Assembly (NCBI GenBank): GCA_963924555.1
Contig: OZ004593.1
Coordinates: forward strand, 682,001 to 746,000
DNA from: Crambe crambe
Taxonomy: Eukaryota > Porifera > Demospongiae > Poecilosclerida > Crambeidae
Direction: 5' to 3'
Length of the DNA: 64,000 bases
Both the position numbers and the translations under genes were made by a program. A model generated the notes under the pieces. It saw only the letters and a list, made by a program, of their open reading frames with translations. It made no database searches and was not told the origin of the DNA. Of the stretch, positions 21,025 to 30,921 are shown in pieces (within the stretch, counting starts at the first letter, position 1; each line of letters starts with the position of its first letter).

Positions 21025-24000
21025 ATGGCAAGTTATCAATTACGGAAGGTAAGTTGTAATACTGGTTGATCATGTTAATGACGATTATGGATCCATGATC
21101 AACAGCTTGCTAGCTAGTAGGCGGTTAAACTTGCAGCTGCATACAGACAGGTAGCAACTAACTGTGGCAGCTGCCGGTCGTAGTTTTAGCTTTATTGAAA
21201 CTTGTACTTGGTAGCTAGCATAGGTCTATAAAAACTGGATAGCAGCTATTTTAACTTGCCTCTAGGCATAATTTTAGTGCCTATAGACTTTGCTTTTGAA
21301 AATAGCTAGTTAGTTACTGTTTAGCTATTGTTAGTTGTATCAGGTGGTGAGTCAATTTATCTATCCTCACAGATAAGGGAGGAAATTGAGAGAAAGAAAA
21401 AGGTGAGTTAGTGCTGTGTGTGTGTGTGTGGTAAACCTTCTAGAGACCAATATTCATACCATGCCATATTTGGTTATTTCCCATAATTCATGGCACTAGA
21501 GTCACGTTATCATGTGTAGATAAGGACTTATGATGAAAGGTTCATATCCTGCTATACCATCACCCTCATTCTATGCCCACTCATAACCCTGGGAGTGAAA
21601 GCAGGCTGTGTGCAGTGAAAGGTTGCTCATTGGCCCACTAAACTACATGACCTTAAAGTAGATGTTACCAGCATATTGTCCTCCATGTTCGATGGATGTG
21701 TCTCATTCAGTGTCCGTGCAGGACCCCTGCTCGAGTTTTACCAAGAAATGCTGACTCAACATGTAACCATATACCCCCAGCTGAGGGAATTGTGTGGGTC
21801 CTAGAGACTCATGGACCCCATGGCTGTATAGAGCATAGTTCACTCTATATATCCTCCATGTTTGGAATCTACAACTCAGATGCCTTGCATGCTGTACTCC
21901 TGCTCAATTTTCTCCAAGCATTTTGACATACAAATCTCTACTCAAGTGTGCCGAGGGAAGTGGGCGTGGTCTATTGAATCATAGACCCCTTGACCTTATA
22001 GAGCATGATTCACTCCAAGTTTGGAGGCCATAGCTCACATGCTGTGTGTGTGGTGATTTTTTTGTCGTGCATGATGGCTGTCTTTGTGTGTTGGTTGTAT
22101 GGTTGTCTCACCTTCTCTCTCTCACTCCTCACAGTGGAAGGAATCCTATCAGAGGAAGGCAAACTATCAGAGTCTCATAAAGCACTGTGAACAGGTGAGT
22201 GATGAGTGTAGCAGTGGTGTGATGAGGGCGTGGCATGTGGCCCAGTCCATACCTGGTGTGTGTTCCATGTGTGCAGAATATTGCTGGATGTCAGAAAAGC
22301 ATCAATGACCCCTCCACTGATAAGAGTGAGAGGGAAAGGCTAAAGAGGGAGGTGAAGAAATATAAGGGAAGGATCCAGGGGCATGAAAGTAATATTAATA
22401 GCTGTGATAAAGAAATTATCGCCTTAGGAGGTAAGTCACAATAAAAATACAAAGAAGTCATGTGTTATGGTTAATTAATTTTAGCATGATAAAATAATTA
22501 TTAATGTAGAATTAAATTTAATACGCATGTCACACTTAAGTAAGGTTAATTAGTATAAAACTTAATTAATTAAAAGGAGGTGAAATTAATTAATAATGTC
22601 TCAGGCCATAACTTTAGAATGCAATGAGCTATCAACTTCAAACAAAGTGCATTCTGTTCAAAAAAATTATTTCTTTCAGTCCTTGTGACTCAGTTGTGAT
22701 GTAATTAAGCAGGAGTATGAACTGTATAATTGTCCCTATAACATTTATACAATACTTGAGTGTATTGTAATTTTACTGACTGTTTTGCAGGTTATATCTC
22801 ACCCATTTTTGATGTGAAAAATCGAGACCTCTTCAATGCAGCCATGCGAGGCGGCCACATCAAGTTCATACCTTTGGGAATAGGCATTTTTGGTTATGCT
22901 GGTTCTGGGAAGAGTCATGTTCTGGCATTGATGTTAGGGGAACGCCCTCCTCGATTGCGCATCAGCACAGCCTGTGCCACGAAGCCCGTACGAGCCATAT
23001 CCCATAGTAGGATTGGGAGAGGTGGCAGGAAATTCAAGAGGATATGCGACAAAGATTACTCAAAGATGATGATGAAGACAGCAAGGGACAGTGTTGCTAG
23101 AAGCAGTGAGCCAACAGGCTTCATATTTAAGTTGAGTGAGAACCTACGCAAGGTTTTGTACACTCCCCCCAAGCCCACCGACCAGGTAGAGGAGGATTTA
23201 ATAGTAGATTTCGATCAACCAGGAGAGGACGTGGAGTCGTTGGAAGACCAGACTGTTGGAGACGTAACTGACAGTGGTGGACAGCCCCAGTTCTTGGAAA
23301 TACTTCCGAGGTTTATTGATAACCTCTCCCTCGGCATACTGGTGACCGACCTCAGCCAACGTCTGGATGACTATCCCATGAATTACTACTTCAACGACCA
23401 GGGGCAGTCTGTTGGAGAAGGAGTGAAGTCATCACTCACCAACGAGCAGATTCTCCGTCGTTTCATGCAGATGATCGTATCCAAGTCTCAGGGAAGTAAA
23501 TGTGTGAGGTTTGTATTTGTGGGTACGCATCGGGATTTGGAACACATGTGCACTGAGTCAAGAGAGGAGAAGAATCGTAAGCTGAAGGACATTGTCGTGT
23601 CCTTTGGCCTGGAAGATAGTGTCATTTACCAAGATCGACAGTTTAACAAGTTGATCTTTGCCCTCAACGCCAAGAATCCCAAACATGTGGATCGTCAAAG
23701 AGCTGATGAACTGGTAGATCTGATGATGGATGGATCTTCCGCTCGTTCCATCACCATCCCAGTCAACTATTATGGTGTGGAGTTGACTCTAAAGCAAAAG
23801 GTGCAGGAGTCAAATCAGATAGCATTTCCTGAGTCAGAAATCCTGAGTTTAGTATCCCACTACCACTTCAATGAGGAGTCGTTGAAAGAGGCTTTGAGAT
23901 ATCTTCACGACATTAAACGGATCTTCTACTTCGAGGAGGATTTTCCTGGCGTGGTGATTGGAGAGCCTCAGGCTGTTCTTGATAAGCTGACTGAGTTGGT

Positions 24001-25626
24001 GGCGTACCACATCGAGCTGACCACCAACCCCAAGAAGCAGGAAGCACTGGAAGGGAAGTGGAAGAAGTTCAGTCAGTGTGGGATCCTCAACATCGACTGT
24101 CTGAAGAAGTTCCCAGGCCAGTATGTGGAGGGTGTGTTCTCTCCTGCCGACATGATGAAGTTGTTTGAGAAGCTGTTCATTGTGTCAGAGGTGAATCAGG
24201 GGGAGTATTTGATGCCGTGCGTCCTACCTGTGGATCCACAGACCAGCTGCAATCCAGAATGCGAAACACAATCGGTCCCACCCATGGTCCTCCACTTTAC
24301 CAGAGGTGTACCAAGACATGGGGTCTACTGTGGCACCATATGCCACGTGATGACTGAGACCAAGTGGAAGCTGTTCAAAGATCCCACGACTGGCGAGCCA
24401 TTTCACATCACCAGAAATAGCGTCCATTTCTCTATTCCCGGCTATCGAGGGAAGGTCACCATCAATGACAGCCTCGACTCCTTCTTCCTGGTGTCTCTCC
24501 ACATCCCTCGTGATGTACCGTCTTATTCTCAAACTCTATCTCAAATGTGCATAGAGGTCCGAGATACCCTCATCAAGGCAATCAACGATGTCACAGACAA
24601 GCTGAACTATACTCCAGACAGCCCCGAGGTGGCCTTCCTGTGTGAGCAACACAAGGACCTTCCCCTCCATCCTGCCACAATCTCCAAGATGGGAGATGAG
24701 TTGCTGTGTACCAAGAATAATGACAAAGGAGGAGCTCTAACTGACCAGCACAGGGTCTGGCTCAAAGGTGAGTGAAGTTAGTTTCATTTATTGTAATTCA
24801 TGTGTCTCTCTGTGAATCAGGAGCTGCTTCTACTTCCACATCGCCTCACTCTTATCTAGTTCATCAAACAGGAATCACTTCCCCTCATGCTCCACCCCCT
24901 GACTCCACCCTTGTTCCTCCTCTTCCATCTTCTTCTCATGGTAAGACAGATTATGGTTCTATACCACTGAGACTGGTTTTAGAAGTCAATCTGTTAATTA
25001 TAGTTGTCATTTTCTCCAGTTGTTGACTATCCATCGTACGTATCCTCCCTCCCTGCCTGTGCCCACCCCCTCCTGGAGCGACAGTTGGACTGGGACCATG
25101 GGGGAGTGGACCGAGACCTGAACACCATAGCAGATGACATGCTGGATTGGGAGACGAAACTCTCCACTTCTCTGAAACTGACCGCTACTGAAATACACGA
25201 TATCAAATTTTTGCACCCTGACCCTGTTCTCCTGAGGTAAGATATGGGCATCTGTAGAGCAAGAGATTTTGAAATGCATATGAAAAAAATGAACTAAAAC
25301 TTTCCCATGTAATTTCCCACTGCATGGAAGTTTAATTCATGTATGTCTGGACTTGCTGATATATTTTGTGGTGTACTTATTTTTGTGTGCAGGAGAGCAG
25401 TGTTGAGGAAATGGAAGGAGAAGGAAGGTCTGCATGCCACCTACGGGAACCTGTTGAGGGTGTGTTGTGAGGGAGGAGACACAAGTACTGCTCAAGTCAT
25501 CTGTCACACACTGAGGGAGAAGACAAAGGAGGAGGGTAAGTATTCAACCACTTGTATCCCAACCACACTACTTGTTGACCCTCGTAATCTATGTCCCATT
25601 CAGCACCTCTTCATTGGAACTACTAA
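21025..25626 (+). CDS. P-loop GTPase (ROCO/COR-like) with C-terminal death domain, gene 1, about 915 residues
   Basis: Nine exons in compatible phase: 21025-21048, 21373-21402, 22135-22194, 22277-22430, 22791-24767, 24821-24940, 25020-25236, 25393-25535, 25604-25626 (TAA). A short charged coiled N-terminus precedes a P-loop GYAGSGKS (residues about 124-131), a G3-like DSGGQPQF (about 250-257) and a G4-like FVGTHRDLE (about 334-342). A winged-helix-like stretch (KKFSQCGILNIDCLKKF) suggests a COR-type segment. A Ser/Pro-rich linker leads to a death-domain fold (LDWETKLSTSLKLTATEIHD to TAQVICHTLREK). The role is inferred as innate-immune or apoptosis-type signalling, by architecture only. A near-identical paralogue lies at 36229 with a different death domain. 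The G4 motif differs from canonical NKxD. Confidence 0.82.
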
Positions 25627-25759
25627 CTAGTGAAGACATCAGATTTCTTTGGAATTTGAACCAGCATAAACTGAGGACCAGCATAAATGTATCAGTAGTA
25701 ACACAACACAACACTCCACACCTTCCACATGATATTTTAAATAATTCTTTAAATATTTA

Positions 25760-26475
25760 TGATTATAAATTTAAAAAGACACGCTTTATTTGGAGATTAT
25801 AAACTGTACCAACAATCAAACATTGTTTAGTCACTTCATGAACAGCATCTTGTAAGTTGTAAGTCCAGGAGTACTTGAGGGTGGTGTTGTAAGGAATGGC
25901 AGAGGGGAAGGAGATGTGGATTCCATCACTCTCTTGACTGGACTCCAAGATAACGTCTTCATAGGGTCCCAGGAGGAATATACTAGTGTCACTTGTGGTG
26001 ACCGGCTGTCACAGAACAACATCCTCACCTTTGGGATAACAACATGAAAGGAGTTGGTAATTATTATGCACTTATGTTAGGTCTTTATATACCTGGCACA
26101 GGAGGGACAAAGGTGATGGCATACACCCATCCTCCATCCTATAGCATCAAGAAACCAACTTGGATGAAAATGAAGTCATTACTAGTTAACTCTAACTCAC
26201 CTTTGAAGCAGTGTACCATGTCATCTGGTCTGCTGTATCATTCTGAACCCTCCATGGAGTGCTATTGTAAATGGCCTCTCTCCATTAATCTAAATGTCAA
26301 TAACTTCAGTTAGAGTCTCCTGTACTGTTTCTTGGAAGAAGTCATCTCACCTCAAGCTATGTTCCCATCTGTAGAAGCCTATCCTTCAAGGTGGGCAGGA
26401 TCCTCCCATCTGCCGTGGTCCAGCAAGTTCCCATTGCAGATGGACGGAGGACACCAGTTGCATCAAAAGTTGTGT
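25760..26475 (-). pseudogene. Alpha-L-fucosidase C-terminal relic, copy 1
   Basis: Read on the minus strand, the segments GRILPTLKDRLLQMGT, WRVQNDTADQMTWYTASK, GGWVYAITFVPPVP and FLLGPYED match the order of GH29 fucosidase C-terminal segments (animal FUCA1 has DGT..FEERLRQMGSWL and WRSQNDT..VWYTSK). Intron-like gaps with splice-type ends separate some of them. In-frame stops (for example after LQMGT, and within the gaagatgttgttctgtga segment) and phase shifts make it nonfunctional. The upstream catalytic part is absent. Two more copies exist at 48835 and 61570. Confidence 0.72.
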
Positions 26476-26559
26476 GACATTGCAGGACATTGGGTATGTA
26501 GTCTAATATCCAAATATTGCACACCTTCATTATTTTTTAATAATGCACAGCTATGACGA

Positions 26560-28160
26560 ATTAACCACCTGCAGACCACATCAAAGTCTCGTGGGTCCGA
26601 CCCTAGTATCGACCAGTACTGCTGGAGACCAGTCATCGGAATGAATTAGACCAGCTACTACTTTATCTGGCCAGTGGTACCTATTCCAGTCAGAAATGTG
26701 AGTAATCAGAGCTCATTTACATTGCATTAATGTTGGTTTAAATGTCTTAGTGGAGTTCTCTTGCCAGTTGAGTTAATAAGGGAATCCAGCTGGTTGTCCA
26801 TCGCTACTGTGTGGAGTGCAAGGACATTTACTCTGAACTGAGCAAAATCATCCAGAGTGTTCTTGCATCGAGGAAGGAGCTGATGAACACAAGGGAGAAA
26901 ATGGCTGACAGAGGTAGATCAAGAGGATGGTTCTCATCTCCTCCCCCCCACATCACCTTCCATCACTCCATCTGTTATGAGAGTGAGTCCCTGTCGTTAT
27001 ATCCATTCCTAAACTCCATTTTCCTGTCCAATTGACCACACCTCCAACCACACCCCTTCTTCCCTTCCAACCCCTGCACCACCAGGGGTTGTGCCTCCTA
27101 CAGAACACTGCATTACTCTGCTCAAGGCCCTCACCTTCCAGACCAGCACCCGTCATCCGCTGGTACAGGAGAGAATTGGAGGTCAGTTTGAAGTCAGGCA
27201 GTCTGTCAGCTCACCAGGTGGGTGGAGCCAGAGGTGTGGTTATTTTTATTCATTGGAATTTCCTTTGGATTTAGAGATGATGAAAGTACTACAGCAGAAT
27301 TGAATGAGTTGCTTTACTCTCGAATTATGGACCGTCTCAAGTCAAATCACTTGGATCCAAATTTGGTATGTAGATATCAGAGAGGGGGAAAACATTACTT
27401 GTGATGCTGTGTTTCCAGGCCTCACTTGTTTGACCTGAAATGCATTTGCTGATGGCCCCTCTGGACATGGAGGATTCTTGAGGACAGGTAAGCTGTGGAG
27501 TGTAACTTTATCCACCCACTTGCAGTGGTCCGGCTTTTCAGGAAGTCTCAATCTAATACCAGTCCAGCTGTGATGTCTGGAATCACTATGATATGCCTCA
27601 AAATAATGCACACCTTGATCCATCCTCGTGACTCCAAGTCGAATAAGAATGTATGCTAGCAATAAGAAACTCAAATAGTGTTTATTTTGTGTCTCTCCAT
27701 CTTTTTCCTTATTCAGAAACCTCCAGCAGTTGCTAACGCTGAACTACAAAGTGACCAGATCTGCATGCATGTTTCAGGATGGCTCTCTAATGACCCCCGG
27801 GCCTCGTTTGAGAACTGGAATATATCTTGCCATTCAACAGTACAGATTGACATGACAGAGAGACAGCTTCTTGAGGTAATGTAGAGCATTCTTCCCAATG
27901 AAAAGTGGTCAGAGGGTGGAAGATATCCATTTATACTGAAGAATGTCATCAGTAATTACTGACCTTTAAACCTTCCAATAGGTAAGGATTGTTAACAAAA
28001 TGGCCGAGATTGAGAACAGTGTGCTTTTAAGGAGAAAGCTAGGCCTAAAGTATACACCTCCAGAACAAGGAATCTCTCAGGATGAAGACGCCAGGATTTT
28101 TTCCGCCATCTGCAGTGTGCGCTGGAGCTACTAGAGGTAGAGGAGACCGAACGTCACAAC
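26560..28160 (+). pseudogene. Partial UBR4 copy (exons about 21-27) with chimeric 3' exons, copy 1
   Basis: Nucleotide similarity to UBR4 12780-14196 runs through several exons and introns, but with many indels. The first exon has an altered interior and hits a stop at GAATGAATTAG. At 27820, in the middle of what was the exon at 14084-14300, the sequence switches to unrelated DNA encoding NISCHSTVQIDMTERQLLE. It then splices to VRIVNKMAEIENSVLLRRKL and onward to 28150. That tail is not recognised. This copy has lost one base relative to the copy at 63720-63912, so its tail is frameshifted near 28100. It belongs to a block duplicated at 60505-64000. Confidence 0.8.
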
Positions 28161-28204
28161 TCTCACACCTACTGAAAGGCGGTGGATAACGATTTTATTG
28201 GATT

Positions 28205-28440
28205 CATAGTGAGTAGATCCATCTTTGGTCTCCTGAAAATAAAAGACCATTTTTTGATATTTCCCCAAGGCATGCAGCGACCTGGTAAATTTTGTGAAAA
28301 ATTTTTTTTTCATTTAACTGATCAATTTAGGTTTTAAATAAATCTAGGCATCATGCTGGAGGGTTGGATTAACATTTAAGTGTCATTGGTCTCCTGAAAA
28401 AAAAAAAGACCATTTTTTGATATTTTCCCAAGGTGGACCT
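28205..28440. repeat. Repeated hairpin-like module (ggtctcctgaaaa...agacc)
   Basis: A module of about 55 bp, tttggtctcctgaaaataaaagaccattttttgatatttccccaagg, occurs at about 28213-28268 and, slightly altered, at about 28387-28433. A third copy lies at about 63930-63976. Each has a short stem (GGTCT/AGACC). It may be the end of a small mobile element. It flanks the mitochondrial insert on its left. Confidence 0.6.
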
Positions 28441-28499
28441 GGTGAACTTTGTGAAAGGGTGCCATTAAGTTAGGCTCCATTTTTATCTGTGATGGAGAC

Positions 28500-28736
28500 G
28501 TGGGATTTGGGCTATATCATTGGGAGTTCGGTTAGCAGCTAATATTTCTGTGGGGCATTTATTATTTGTGATTTTATTGGGATTTGCTTTTAAATGGAGC
28601 CTTTTTAGTGGGTTGAATTCCATTATTAGTGATGGTGTTCATTATTTTATTGGAGATGATGGTGGCGGTGATTCAAGCTGATGTGTTTAGTTTGTTAGTG
28701 ACTATTCATATTAGAGATGGAATTGAGTTCCATTAA
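28500..28736 (+). pseudogene. atp6: Mitochondrial atp6 3' end (numt)
   Basis: AISLGVRLAANISVGHLLF and, after a frame change, FSLLVTIHIRDGIEFH followed by TAA at 28734-28736 match the conserved ATP6 C-terminus. Only the last roughly 80 codons are present. Confidence 0.82.
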
Positions 28737-28817
28737 TAAGGTGTTATTATCTGATTTATAGGCTTAATGGTAAAGTATCTATTTTCGGGGTAGGGGATTG
28801 AGGGTTAAAGGTTAATA

Positions 28818-28889
28818 GTTTGTAGCTTAATGGTAGAGCATTTACCTTCTAAGTGAAAGGTTGTTGGTTCAAATCCAATTGGGCTTATA
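28818..28889 (+). tRNA. trnR: Mitochondrial trnR(ucu)-like (numt)
   Basis: A D-arm-like agcttaatggtagagca, an anticodon stem tttac/gtgaa with loop cttctaa (anticodon UCU), and a T-arm-like ggttcaaatcc can be seen. The acceptor stem pairs poorly. It lies directly before cox3, as in demosponges. Not expected to be functional in the nucleus. Confidence 0.65.
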
Positions 28890-28919
28890 GAATAAAATGG
28901 TGAAAGTTAATTTTAATAA

Positions 28920-29690
28920 AGGGGTGTTTCATCCTTATCATTTAGTAGATTCAAGTCCATGACCAGTGGTGTGGGTGATAGGGGTGTTTTCTCTTGTCTC
29001 GTGTATTTCCATTATGGTGATTTTTAGTGCCAGGTTTAATTATTATAGTCTGGACCGTGATAATGTGGTGACAGGATGTGATTAGAGGGGCTACTTTCCA
29101 GGGGCATCATACGGTTATTGTTAAACGAGGGTTGAAATATAGGATGCTTTTGTTTATATTATCTGAAGTGTGTTCATTTTATTTTTTGGGGGTGTTTTTT
29201 CATAGTAGTTTAGCACTGGTGGTAAGTATAGGAGGGGTGTGACTGCTGGTTGGAGTGAGTCCTTTAAATCCTTTTTCTATTCCTTTATTAAATACGGTGA
29301 TTTGATTTTATTGAGTTCGGGGGTAACAGTGACTTGGGTTCATCATGCGATAATTAGTGGAAGGAAAGAGAAGCAATAATAGGTTTGGGTTTAACGGTAG
29401 TGTTGGGTTTAATATTTACTGGGTTACAGGGGATGGAGTATTATCAGGCTCCTTTTACTATATCTGATTCGGTTTATGGTTGGACTTTTATATGACGACG
29501 GGTGCGCATGGGGGGGGGGGGGCATGTTTTAATTGGAAGTACTTATTTATTAGTTAGTATATTTTGATTGATGAATAATCCATTGACTAGGCCTCATCAT
29601 GTTGGGTTTGAGGTGGTGACTTGATATTGACATTTTGCAGATGTTGTTGGTTGTTTTTGTTTGTTTGTATGTATTGATGAGGTTCTGTAT
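28920..29690 (+). pseudogene. cox3: Mitochondrial cox3 (numt)
   Basis: FHPYHLVDSSPWP near the start, FQGHHTVIVKRGLKYRMLLF and ILSEVCSFYF in the middle, and a frame near the end containing RPHHVGFEVV, match COX3 in order. Several frame changes and a poly-G run at 29510-29522 interrupt it. Nonfunctional. Confidence 0.85.
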
Positions 29691-29844
29691 TGACCTTTAA
29701 GGAGTCCACTGAGTCATTTTTAGGCTTTAGCTGGTGGGCTTGATCGGTTCGAGTCCTTTGCTTTTAGTGGGGAGTTGAGATTATTTTTTGAGGGAGAAAT
29801 TTAGATCTTTAGATCTAGTGGGAGAGAATTTATTTTATTTGGAG

Positions 29845-29922
29845 ATTGTTTAAAGAATTAGGTTAATGGTAAATGAAGGGCCTTCAAAGTTTTAGATAGC
29901 GGTTTGAGTCCACTATTCTTTA
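29845..29922 (+). tRNA. trnW: Mitochondrial trnW(uca)-like (numt)
   Basis: Acceptor halves aagaat and attctt pair around gttaatggtaaatg, an anticodon loop ttcaaag (UCA), and a T-arm-like ggtttgagtccac. The stretch 29690-29780 just before it may be a further, degraded tRNA (trnQ would be expected) but the anticodon could not be read securely. Confidence 0.6.
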
Positions 29923-29937
29923 TAAGGGAAATTATTT

Positions 29938-30010
29938 AAGGCATGACTAAAAGGTAAACGTGTTTGGTTTAGGTTCAAAGTTGTATAGGTTCAACTCCTA
30001 TTGCTTTTTA
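29938..30010 (+). tRNA. trnL: Mitochondrial trnL(uag)-like (numt)
   Basis: Stem tttgg/tcaaa encloses loop tttaggt (anticodon UAG). The T-arm is ataggttcaactcctat and the acceptor halves are aaggca and tgcttt. Identity is tentative. Confidence 0.5.
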
Positions 30011-30069
30011 AGAGAGAAGTGAAATTTTTTAATTTTTAGATTGTTAATAAGTTTGTTAATTTTAAATTG

Positions 30070-30142
30070 TTGGATGGGGTAGCTTAAAGGTAAAGCAATA
30101 GATTGTTAATTTGAGGATATTGATTCGATTCTAATCTTTGTC
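30070..30142 (+). tRNA. trnN: Mitochondrial trnN(guu)-like (numt)
   Basis: A D-arm tagcttaaaggtaaagca, a loop ttgttaa (anticodon GUU) and a T-arm-like ttgattcgattctaa are visible just before cob. The stems have mismatches. Confidence 0.5.
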
Positions 30143-30154
30143 TGTTGTTTCGGA

Positions 30155-30921
30155 GTATGTCTAAAGAGGGTGTTTTGCTTCAGTTGATAGTTTTTTTATT
30201 GATTTGGGGGCGCCTTATAATTTTAGTTATTTCTGAAATTTTGGTTCTTTGTTAGGATTTTGTTTAATTATTCAGGTTATAATAGGGATATTTTTAGCTA
30301 TGCATTATTGTCCTGAGATTGATTTAGCATTTAATTCTGTGGCTCATATTACTAGGGATATAAATGGGGGTTTTATATTAAGGTATTTTCAGGCTAATGG
30401 CTTCTTTGTTTTCTTAAGTGTGTTATTCATATAGGGTGAGGGTTGTATTAGGGGGTTATACTAAATGATTAGTTTGAAGTGTGGGGGTGGTAATATTTAT
30501 TTTAATGATATTGACGGCTTTTATCGGTTATGTCTTGCCTTGAGGTCAAATGTTGTTTTGAGCTGTGATGGTAAATTATCTACAGTTCCTTATGTAGGAG
30601 AGGGAATTGTGAGATGAATATGGGGGGGTGGGGTTTAGTGTTTGGAATGCAACGTTAAATAGGTTTTTAAGTTCACATTATTTCTTTCCCCTCATCATAG
30701 TGATATTAGCAATAGTGCATTTAATGGCTCTACATGAGGTACGTAGGTTCAGGTAATCCCATGGGGGTGGAATGTGAGATGGATAAAGTGCCTTTTCATT
30801 TTTATTATGCTTTAAAGGATGTCTATGGGATGTGGGTTGTAGTCATAGTGGCAATAGTGATTGTTAGTCAGTTTCCTTGGTGATGCTGAGAATTTTAAAG
30901 AGGCTGATTCTTTAGTGACCC
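30155..30921 (+). pseudogene. cob: Mitochondrial cob, 5' two thirds (numt)
   Basis: [61 protein letters not shown] and [16 protein letters not shown] follow in the normal cytochrome b order. Frame breaks occur between them. The gene is cut right after SLVTP, where UBR4-derived sequence begins. Confidence 0.88.

Larger units (their letters stand above)
28480..30921 (+). other. Nuclear mitochondrial insert (numt), about 2.4 kb
   Basis: The base composition changes abruptly to T/G-rich. The segment contains, in order, the end of atp6, a tRNA-like stretch, trnR, cox3, further tRNA-like genes and the first part of cob, all on the same strand. Reading frames use TGA where tryptophan is expected, as in sponge mtDNA. 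The order atp6-trnR-cox3-tRNAs-cob resembles known demosponge mtDNA. Several indels break cox3 and cob, so this is a nuclear fossil and not an assembly piece of functional mtDNA. The right edge abuts UBR4-derived sequence at about 30921. The left edge is near 28480. Confidence 0.88.

Noticed and set aside
29690-29780. A trnQ gene after cox3
   Set aside because: Expected from demosponge order and tRNA-like in places (cggttcgagtcc), but no secure anticodon arm could be drawn.
28480-30921. Functional mitochondrial genes or a mitochondrial contig piece
   Set aside because: cox3, cob and atp6 all contain frame breaks, and the segment is joined to nuclear UBR4-derived sequence.
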